Assembly: GCA_021782675.1 (NCBI GenBank)
Contig: JAJXUS010000200.1
Coordinates: 1 to 5,021, forward strand
Direction of reading: 5' to 3'
DNA: 5,021 bases
Source: Acidobacteriota bacterium
GTDB taxonomy: Bacteria > Acidobacteriota > Terriglobia > Terriglobales > Acidobacteriaceae
Below, piece by piece: positions 1 to 5,021 of this stretch; within the stretch, counting starts at the first letter, position 1, and each line of letters opens with the position of its first letter. Below the pieces are notes generated by a model. The model did not search any database, was not told where the DNA came from, and saw nothing but the letters and a program-made list of their open reading frames with translations. A program made the translations under genes and the position numbers.

Positions 1-404
1 AATGTAATCATTACTAGGTCATCCGCCCCGCGTCCTGCACCGGCGTACCACTCGCCCAGCAGCGCCACGCGCGCGTCATTCTCCAGCGCCAGCGGAAGGA
101 CGAATTCTTCGCGTCACCAGGCGGCCAGATCTAGATGCGGGGCGTCGTCGAACTTTCCATTCGTGGCGACGACGCGGTCACGCTGCGCCATGGCGCAGAT
201 GCTGATCGCCAATCCCGCGCAATCAGCCGGCTTCGCGCCCGTTTTATGCAGCAGCCGATGCAGCGTAGCCGCCAGGGCGGGAAGAACAGGCGCCAGGCCC
301 AGGGTTGCATCGACAGCGACTTCTTCTGAAGCCAGAATCGTGTGGTCTTCCAGAACGGCGAGGGCGGCGTGTGACCCGCCAAGATCGATTGAAAGGGCTT
401 TCAT
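1..404 (-). pseudogene. ROK-family sugar kinase, interrupted by an in-frame TGA; 3' end outside window
   Basis: This is the N-terminal part of a ROK (repressor/ORF/kinase) protein, a family of cytoplasmic ATP-dependent sugar kinases and related regulators. The ATG at 404 gives MKALSIDLGGSH, whose DLGGSH (residues 7-12) matches the ROK phosphate-binding loop. After 96 codons, ending LDLAAW, a TGA at 116-114 stops the frame. The same frame then continues for 37 open codons to the window edge as REEFVLPLALENDARVALLG and EWYAGAGRGADDLVMIT. This holds the family's E-N-D-A motif with the catalytic Asp (position 110, counting the stop as 97). The short product would therefore lack the catalytic base. 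The usual G-x-V-D segment is also not recognisable around residues 70-77 (CAMAQRDR), which may be a second sign of decay. An AGGA sits 13 bases before the ATG, so the ribosome site is weak. The gene lies 109 bases beyond the nuclease-like gene. A sequencing or assembly error at the TGA is an alternative to a true pseudogene. Confidence 0.8.
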
Positions 405-468
405 ACGCTATCTAATATCCTAACCGCGCAACTGCAGGAATCGGACCCTGAGAGTCGAGCTTTTATGA

Positions 469-509
469 CGACCGCTCACTGCGCGCCAACCGGCATTGCG
501 CGCCGGTCG
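469..509 (-). terminator. GC-rich hairpin after the nuclease-like gene, possible transcript end
   Basis: This inverted repeat lies just downstream of the stop at 514. Outer arms CGACCG (469-474) and CGGTCG (504-509) pair, as do inner arms GCGCGC (481-486) and GCGCGC (498-503), leaving an 11-base loop and a 6-base bulge on one side. A competing, more compact stem is ACCGGC (489-494) with GCCGGT (502-507) and a 7-base loop. The bases that follow on the minus strand (TCATAAAAGC) contain no T-run, so it is not a classical intrinsic terminator. It could mark a Rho-dependent end, protect the 3' end, or be chance in GC-rich DNA. Confidence 0.3.
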
Positions 510-513
510 CTCG

Positions 514-1395
514 TCAGCCGGCGGTGATGCCGTACTTCGCGGCCAGCCATCGGCGCAGCCCGGGAGCGCAGCGGGCGGCCACCTCCTGCCAGGTCAACAG
601 AAACAGGCGGCAGCGAAGATCGGCCAGCGGAACCGCCTGGAGCACCCGATACCAGGCGGCGATCAGGTCCGGCCGCCGCGCGTCGCAGAGCACTCCAAAC
701 CGGGCCTCCGGCTGCTGCCACGCGGCCAGCGCTCCCCGAATTAACTGGTAGGAAACGTAACGGTGATCGACGCGCGGCAGACTGTCCACGTCGAACACCT
801 CGCGGAAGCAGGTGTAACGCTCGACCAGGCGCGCGGGGGCGGCTTGAAAGTCTGTCTCCGTCAGTTTGGCTTCGAGCAGCAGATTGCCCAGCCGCAGGTC
901 GATCTCGGTCGTATCGACGCGATTGCGAAGCATTGGAATTCGCGGGTGGTAGCCGAACTCCGGCGTGGACTCCGGCTCAGCGCCGAGCAGCAGCCGGACC
1001 GGGCTTTGCGGCTGCAGGGAGGCCGGATGACAGAAGACATTCATCAGCAAAGCGTCAGAGCTGTTGCAGGAATCCAGCTCCGAACCCCCATCCTCGTAAC
1101 TCACCAGAATGCGTCGCGCTGAAGTGTGCGTCTTCTGCAATCGGCTGGCCCAGTTCGCATTCTTCTGAATCTGCCGCCAGCTTTGCGGATGGAAGTTGCC
1201 GTGACGGCCGGTTTCATCCACGCGATATAGCACTGCCGGCACTCGCCCCGTGCTGCTGACATGGGATAACTTCTTGCTGCGGGCCCACTCCAGGTTGCGG
1301 GCGCTCAGTTCGCGGCGGAGCCGTCCGGCGAAGGACGCACTGTCGCGCGGAGCGGACGGACTGGGTGCAGCTTCATCCAGGAACTCGTATCTCAC
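514..1395 (-). CDS. Predicted PD-(D/E)XK nuclease-superfamily protein of unknown role
   Basis: The 293-aa product looks cytoplasmic, with no signal peptide or membrane segment. Residues 164-178 read EIDLRLGNLLLEAKL: an Asp (D166), a short hydrophobic strand, then E175-A-K177, which is the D-(x)n-E-x-K metal-binding core of PD-(D/E)XK nucleases. Downstream YQLIRG (216-221) places a Gln where several of these nucleases have a conserved Q, and DARRPDL (238-244) follows. The segment around SSDALLMNVF (112-121) resembles the 'SSQ..N.F' region I associate with PGN_0703-like putative restriction endonucleases; that is recall, not a search result. The N-terminal 40 residues are polar and probably disordered. 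The start is GTG at 1395, since no in-frame ATG lies nearby and the upstream frame is closed by the glycosyltransferase stop 9 bases away. No clear Shine-Dalgarno sequence is present, so translation may depend on coupling. No methylase or other restriction partner is adjacent. The fold call is moderately firm; target and function are unknown. Confidence 0.75.
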   Translation of the reverse strand: MRYEFLDEAAPSPSAPRDSASFAGRLRRELSARNLEWARSKKLSHVSSTGRVPAVLYRVDETGRHGNFHPQSWRQIQKNANWASRLQKTHTSARRILVSYEDGGSELDSCNSSDALLMNVFCHPASLQPQSPVRLLLGAEPESTPEFGYHPRIPMLRNRVDTTEIDLRLGNLLLEAKLTETDFQAAPARLVERYTCFREVFDVDSLPRVDHRYVSYQLIRGALAAWQQPEARFGVLCDARRPDLIAAWYRVLQAVPLADLRCRLFLLTWQEVAARCAPGLRRWLAAKYGITAG

Positions 1396-1404
1396 GGGGT
1401 CGGC

Positions 1405-2523
1405 TCAGGAATAGGCGCGATTCCTCCAGGTTACGGCGTGCCCACTCCACTTGCGAATCAGCGCATACCATTGCAGCGCCAGAAGGACGGCTACGCCAAT
1501 GGGATGCAGCAGGACGCTCATCCAGCTTTGGCGGAAGCGTTTAGCTGCCAGCAGCCGCGGCAGGTACGACGTTGTTACACACGCGGCCAGAACCCAGCGA
1601 TAGGGTGACAGCGGTGCCAGGAAAAATGCGGCCAACAGCAGGAATGCGGGAAGAACCTCGCCAAAGAAGAGAAGAACCGAGAATGGAAGGATTCGCGCGG
1701 GCGCGGCCATGCCTTCGGTCGCGTTCTTCGCCAGTCCGTTCCACACCTGGGCTGCGGTGGTATACATACGGCAGCTGGCCAGATGGGTCAGGTCGGCAAG
1801 GTCCGTGCGATATCCGGCGCGGCGCAGCGACTGCGGCAGCAGCAGCCCATCGTGCATGGTGGCGCGGATCGCCGCATGGCCGCCGGCCGCCTTCCAGGCA
1901 GTGGCCTGCACCAGCAAAAATTGGCCGCATCCGGCGGCGAGTCCAGGCTGCGTGGCGTGTCGTCTGCTGGCATCCAGCGGCAGATAGGCCAGCAGCACGA
2001 AGTGGATGAGGGGCAGAAGCAAGCGCTCCAGAAATGTTCCGGTAAGCTCGCGCGGGAAGCCGCTGACCAGCGCCGCGCCTGTCTGATCCATAAACGCCGC
2101 CATGCGGGCAATGGCATCCGGCGCGACACGCACGTCGGCATCCAGAAAACAGAGGCGCTCATACCGCGCCAGCAGGGCCAGGCACTGGCAGGCGTGCTGC
2201 TTCCCGTTCCAGCCGACCGGCAGCGGGGGCGCCGTTTCCAGCCGCACGCGCGGATCGCCTGCCGCCAGCTCGCGGACAATTGCGGCTGTGCGGTCCGTGC
2301 TGCTGTCATCCATCACGATCAGCTCGAACTCCAGATTGCGGGAGGCCAGAACGCTGCGCACGGCATCGGCAATTCCGCTCTCTTCATTGCGCGCCGGAAT
2401 CAGGACGGAGACTTCATACGAGTGTTCGGCGGGCGGCGGTTCCCGGTAGAGAAGCAGGTTCCAACAGAAGAGCAGGCACGGTACGGCGGCGCAGACAGCG
2501 ATCGCTGCGATGAGGATCATCAT
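1405..2523 (-). CDS. Membrane-anchored family 2 glycosyltransferase, CrtQ-like
   Basis: This 372-aa GT-A fold enzyme probably transfers a sugar from a nucleotide-sugar donor to a lipid acceptor at the inner membrane face. An N-terminal membrane segment (about 3-26) is followed by SVLIPARNEE (39-48), VMDDSSTDRT (70-79), GWNGKQHAC (104-112) and the metal-binding DAD in FLDADVR (126-132). GCGQFLL (198-204) and a possible catalytic-base region, HDGLLLP (224-230), come next. Conserved CRMY (251-254) and about three C-terminal membrane segments follow (roughly 280-303, 309-327, 335-356). It ends in TWRNRAY, like the tails of CrtQ-type enzymes. In Staphylococcus aureus CrtQ glucosylates diaponeurosporenoate; the pigment-gene context here supports a similar job, but the acceptor is inferred. 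A hopanoid or other lipid acceptor, as for HpnB-like relatives, is the main alternative. I chose the ATG at 2523 because it overlaps the acyltransferase stop as ATGA and begins the hydrophobic anchor directly. The ATG at 2583 would add 20 unlikely residues inside the preceding gene. Confidence 0.9.
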   Translation of the reverse strand: MMILIAAIAVCAAVPCLLFCWNLLLYREPPPAEHSYEVSVLIPARNEESGIADAVRSVLASRNLEFELIVMDDSSTDRTAAIVRELAAGDPRVRLETAPPLPVGWNGKQHACQCLALLARYERLCFLDADVRVAPDAIARMAAFMDQTGAALVSGFPRELTGTFLERLLLPLIHFVLLAYLPLDASRRHATQPGLAAGCGQFLLVQATAWKAAGGHAAIRATMHDGLLLPQSLRRAGYRTDLADLTHLASCRMYTTAAQVWNGLAKNATEGMAAPARILPFSVLLFFGEVLPAFLLLAAFFLAPLSPYRWVLAACVTTSYLPRLLAAKRFRQSWMSVLLHPIGVAVLLALQWYALIRKWSGHAVTWRNRAYS

Positions 2524-3305
2524 CGAGGGCGGGTCTCGCTCGCGGCATCGGACGCAGGCTGCCGGCTGTGTGGACGAACCCAAAGGCCGTAGATGCTGCC
2601 GATTCCGCGGCCGCCGGACAGCAACGTGGTAAACGGCCGGGGATCGCGGGCCGCCGCAAGCAAGGCCAACTCGTCCTGTGCGGTCGTAAGCGCCGAGACG
2701 ATGGTGCTTTGGATCGTGTCGATATCGTCCTCGGACATCTTGAAGTGTATCGGTTCGCCCCAGTTTGCCAGAATCTCCGGGAGCCGTTCATTCCAATAAA
2801 CATACTCCAGCGCCAGGGGCAGCAGGGTCACCGGCTGAGAGCGCAGGATGAGCGAAGCCACGCCGGACCGCAAGGCGGGCGGGCGCTGGCGAATATCAGT
2901 AAAGGAGCCTTGGGGCGTGACCCACAAAACCGAGCGAGGCCGGGAAAGGATGGCAGCGCCGGCACGCAGAAACTGTACTGCCCCGCGCGATGACGAAGGT
3001 TCCACGGGGAACAATCCCATTTGCGAGAAAATCCGGTAGCGGCGCAGCTCGTTCGCGTCCATCGGGGCGTAGTGATCCGCATGCTGGCACAGGCTGCGCG
3101 AGAGCAGCATGCAGGTCAACGGATCCCACCAGGAGGGATGGTTGAGAACGACGACGACTCGCTGCGGGTTGCGGTGAATCTCTGCCGGAATGCGCGCCGC
3201 ATTGGCGACGCGCAGCGCGCGAAAATGGCGCCCGACATACCAGTACAGGTAGGCGTGAAAGAGAAAGAGCAGTGAGCGCGAGGGTCGCGCAACTTCGTGC
3301 TTCAT
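2520..3305 (-). CDS. PlsC-like (lysophospholipid-type) acyltransferase, probable pigment-tailoring enzyme
   Basis: The 261-aa product belongs to the PlsC/LPLAT acyltransferase superfamily, which moves a fatty acyl group onto a hydroxyl at the membrane surface. Motif I is NHPSWWD (55-61), giving the catalytic H56 and D61. The motif II region is GLFPVEP (97-103) with R107 following. Motif III appears as WVTPQGSFTDIR (128-139), where Gln132 takes the place of the usual Glu of the E-G-x-R motif. LLPLALEY (161-168) fits motif IV. A hydrophobic N-terminal patch (11-23) probably associates with the membrane; I see no signal peptide. The ATG at 3305 overlaps the desaturase stop by four bases and the gene's own stop overlaps the glycosyltransferase start, so translational coupling is likely. 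No good Shine-Dalgarno sequence is visible. Between a carotenoid desaturase and a glycosyltransferase, it most likely acylates the glycosylated carotenoid. It is not homologous in appearance to the small membrane acyltransferase CrtO of Staphylococcus. A phospholipid role remains possible. Confidence 0.88.
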   Translation of the reverse strand: MKHEVARPSRSLLFLFHAYLYWYVGRHFRALRVANAARIPAEIHRNPQRVVVVLNHPSWWDPLTCMLLSRSLCQHADHYAPMDANELRRYRIFSQMGLFPVEPSSSRGAVQFLRAGAAILSRPRSVLWVTPQGSFTDIRQRPPALRSGVASLILRSQPVTLLPLALEYVYWNERLPEILANWGEPIHFKMSEDDIDTIQSTIVSALTTAQDELALLAAARDPRPFTTLLSGGRGIGSIYGLWVRPHSRQPASDAASETRPR

Positions 3306-4840
3306 GCGGATTCGCGCAAGCCACCCTGGCCGGCGGCCGCCACCCTGCCGCGGAATTTCTGATCGAGCGTGTCAGCGGCGATCCACCCGGACATCAGCAC
3401 CATGGGCATCCCCGGGCCGGGATGGGCCGCGCCACCAGCGAGAAACAAGCCTTCCACCTCGCTGCTGGCGTTGCCGGGCTTGAACGCGCCCGACCACCGG
3501 CCGTGGCTGGAGAGACCGTAGATGGCGCCATTCAGAACCTTGTAGCGCGCGTGAATATCTTCCGGAGTTAGTGCCCGCTCAAACACAATGCGTGATTCGA
3601 TATCTTCCATGCCAGCCGTCCGCTTCAGCTTGTTCAGAATGACCCGGCGATACTCCGGCAGCATCTTTGCCCAGTCATGCTGTGGCCGGAGGTAAGGGGT
3701 GTGCACCAGCACGTACAGTGCGTCCCCGCCCGCGGGCGCGGTTGCAGGCTCCGTCCGCGAGGTGGAGGCAAGATAACACGTTGGATCAGGGGCTGGCTGG
3801 CCCAGCTCATAAATGTGGTGGAACTCTTCGTGCGGATCCCGCGAAAAAACAAAGTCGTGATGCGCCAGGTGCTCATAACGGCGATTGAGTCCCAGATAGA
3901 GCACGACCCCCGAGCAGGCCGGCTCATACGTTCGCCGCTTGTCGAAGCGCCGGGCGACGCTGCCGCCGATCAGCTCTCGATAGGTGCGAACGGCATCTTC
4001 ATTCGAGACAACTGCGTCGAACGGCAGCGACTCGCCCGCTTCTGTCACAAGGCCGGCCACGCGGGCGCCCTGCAGCGTCAGACGCGCGACCTCGCAGGAG
4101 GGCCGATATTCCACGCCCAATTCGCGTCCCAGACGAACCAGCGCCTCTGGAACGGCACGGGTTCCACCCATCGGGTACCAGATACCCTCTTCCGACTGCA
4201 TGTGTCCGATGGCGCAGAGGATTGCCGGGGACGCATCCGGCGATGAGCCCACGTACTGCGTGTAATGATCCAGCATCTGCGCAACGCGCTCGTCCTTGAT
4301 GAACTCGCGGATGGTGCCGCCGACCGTCTTGCCCAGCCGCATGCGCATCACGTCCTTCAGCACGGCAGCATCGAACGCACCCTGGATGCGAAACGTATCC
4401 TTCATGGAATCGACGGACTTCCAGAAGAAGAAGCGGTCAGAGATGCGGTGCAGCTCCTGCGACAGCCGCATGAAATCTGTGAAGCCTTGTCCGACGCCCG
4501 GCTTGCGCCGATCGAGCGCTGCAGACATGGCGGCGGTATCATCCAGCAGATCCAGAACCGATCCGTCGTCGAAGAAGCAGCGCCACTGCGGATCGAGATG
4601 GACCAGCGTCAGATAGTCTTCAAGCCTGCGGCCGGCCTCAGCAAAAACCTTTCGCAGCACGGATGGCCGGATCAGAATCGTGGGGCCCATGTCGAAGCGG
4701 AAGCCCTGTTCTTCAAGAACCGCCGCCTTTCCGCCGAGCCAGGGATTTTTGTCGAACACAACGACCTGGTACCCACGGGCGGCAAGCGTAACGGCCGCAG
4801 ACAGCCCACCCAATCCCGATCCAATCACTGCAACGCGCAT
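3302..4840 (-). CDS. Carotenoid desaturase/oxidase of the CrtI/CrtN/CrtP family
   Basis: The 512-aa FAD-dependent enzyme has the usual length and layout of the phytoene desaturase family. The dinucleotide-binding fold starts at once: VIGSGLGGLSAA (5-16, G7-x-G9-x-x-G12), then FDKNPWLGGK (29-38). FDMGPT (49-54), WYPMGGT (221-227) and DAVVSN (275-280) are further family landmarks. The C-terminal carotenoid dehydrogenase signature is FLAGGAAHPGPGMPM (466-480), continuing into SGWIAADTL. Family members introduce conjugated double bonds into phytoene or diapophytoene, or oxidise terminal methyl groups (CrtP type), at the membrane. Which of these applies cannot be settled from motifs. The ATG at 4840 starts right at the Rossmann strand and has AAGGAG six bases upstream; the longer in-frame starts (4855, 4945) would add residues not typical of the family and lie in the preceding gene. 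The gene begins 11 bases after the upstream stop and overlaps the acyltransferase by four bases, so it is internal to an operon. Confidence 0.93.
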   Translation of the reverse strand: MRVAVIGSGLGGLSAAVTLAARGYQVVVFDKNPWLGGKAAVLEEQGFRFDMGPTILIRPSVLRKVFAEAGRRLEDYLTLVHLDPQWRCFFDDGSVLDLLDDTAAMSAALDRRKPGVGQGFTDFMRLSQELHRISDRFFFWKSVDSMKDTFRIQGAFDAAVLKDVMRMRLGKTVGGTIREFIKDERVAQMLDHYTQYVGSSPDASPAILCAIGHMQSEEGIWYPMGGTRAVPEALVRLGRELGVEYRPSCEVARLTLQGARVAGLVTEAGESLPFDAVVSNEDAVRTYRELIGGSVARRFDKRRTYEPACSGVVLYLGLNRRYEHLAHHDFVFSRDPHEEFHHIYELGQPAPDPTCYLASTSRTEPATAPAGGDALYVLVHTPYLRPQHDWAKMLPEYRRVILNKLKRTAGMEDIESRIVFERALTPEDIHARYKVLNGAIYGLSSHGRWSGAFKPGNASSEVEGLFLAGGAAHPGPGMPMVLMSGWIAADTLDQKFRGRVAAAGQGGLRESA

Positions 4841-4846
4841 TCCGTG

Positions 4847-4852
4847 CTCCTT
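4847..4852 (-). promoter_or_regulatory. Shine-Dalgarno site for the carotenoid desaturase
   Basis: AAGGAG on the minus strand lies six bases before the ATG at 4840, an ideal spacing. It fixes that ATG as the start over the in-frame ATG at 4855, whose own codons contain the site. Its first base is also the last base of the upstream gene's TGA (4854-4852), so ribosomes ending that gene finish on top of this site, which favours coupled translation. Confidence 0.75.
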
Positions 4853-5021
4853 CATCGATTCGTCATTCGCCGGGCAGCTGCAGACACGGCACGCAGGGCC
4901 GACAGCCGTTGGCGCAGCCCGCGGCCATACGACAGCCGCAGCCACGCGTAGAAAAAATTTTCATGCTCGCCGGACACCGGCTGATAGGCACGCCGGCTTC
5001 GGCTGCTCTGCGTAGATCGGA
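4852..5021 (-). CDS. C-terminal fragment of an unidentified protein, 5' end outside window
   Basis: One minus-strand frame is open from the window edge to a TGA at 4854-4852, giving 55 residues that end SAAARRMTNR. The fragment includes HENFFYAWLRLSYGRGL and then a basic, Ala/Arg/Leu-rich helix-like tail. I do not recognise the family. This frame is preferred because its stop sits 11 bases before the desaturase start and partly forms its ribosome site, which is typical of operon neighbours. A second minus-strand frame is also open across most of the stretch, stopping at 4862-4860, but it reads as a Cys/Gly/Arg-rich sequence unlike a normal protein. By position it could be another pigment gene, such as a synthase, desaturase or transporter, but nothing in the sequence shows that. 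Confidence 0.55.
   Translation of the reverse strand, partial: RSTQSSRSRRAYQPVSGEHENFFYAWLRLSYGRGLRQRLSALRAVSAAARRMTNR

Noticed and set aside
1..25. AT-richer bases at the window start that slightly resemble cloning-vector sequence.
   Set aside because: On the minus strand they continue the ROK frame as DDLVMIT, which fits the family, so they are most likely genuine coding sequence.
114..116. The TGA in the ROK gene as a selenocysteine codon.
   Set aside because: ROK kinases are not known selenoproteins, the position is not catalytic, and only a tiny palindrome (CGAAGAATTCG) follows, not a convincing SECIS hairpin.
2521..2583. A 20-residue N-terminal extension of the glycosyltransferase starting at 2583.
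   Set aside because: It lies wholly within the acyltransferase coding sequence and is polar and Cys/Arg-rich. The ATG at 2523 gives a normal membrane anchor and the ATGA overlap seen at the previous junction.
1783..2592. A 269-codon open frame on the plus strand opposite the glycosyltransferase.
   Set aside because: It lies antisense to a gene with clear family motifs, its product is Arg/Gln/Gly-rich with no domain I recognise, and long antisense frames are common in GC-rich DNA.
4841..4945. A 35-residue N-terminal extension of the desaturase.
   Set aside because: The Rossmann fold begins at the ATG at 4840, which has an ideal AAGGAG. The extension overlaps the end of the preceding gene and resembles no family sequence.
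4265..4951. A 228-codon open frame on the plus strand opposite the carotenoid desaturase.
   Set aside because: It is antisense to the FAD-binding half of the desaturase, shows no recognisable domain, and runs past the desaturase start only into the preceding gene.

Overview
The window is GC-rich and densely coded. Every gene I can support reads on the minus strand, so transcription runs from high to low coordinates. Gene content and protein style suggest a GC-rich environmental bacterium, possibly an Acidobacteriota. That placement is an inference from the look of the ROK kinase, glycosyltransferase and nuclease-like proteins; no rRNA or other taxonomic marker is present.

In transcription order the window holds five parts. 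(1) The last 55 codons of an unidentified gene (5021-4852). (2) A CrtI/CrtN-type carotenoid desaturase/oxidase (4840-3302). (3) A PlsC-like acyltransferase (3305-2520). (4) A membrane-anchored family 2 glycosyltransferase of CrtQ type (2523-1405). (5) A 293-aa protein with a PD-(D/E)XK nuclease-like core (1395-514). A gap of 109 bases with a GC-rich hairpin follows, then the 5' part of a ROK-family sugar kinase (404-1) that is interrupted by an in-frame TGA and runs off the window.

Parts 2 to 4 are tightly linked. The desaturase stop overlaps the acyltransferase start as ATGA, and the acyltransferase stop overlaps the glycosyltransferase start in the same way. Desaturase, glycosyltransferase and acyltransferase together suggest an enzyme set that makes a carotenoid (C30 or C40), glycosylates it and acylates the sugar, as in staphyloxanthin-type pigments. 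The exact substrate and carbon number cannot be read from this window, and no phytoene/diapophytoene synthase is visible here. The nuclease-like gene begins 9 bases after the glycosyltransferase stop and may share its transcript, but nothing in it links it to pigment chemistry.

I see no mobile element, CRISPR array, tRNA or rRNA. No stretch over 300 bases lacks a gene. The items most worth checking are the broken ROK gene and the nuclease-like gene at the end of the pigment operon. I found no convincing new multi-gene system.
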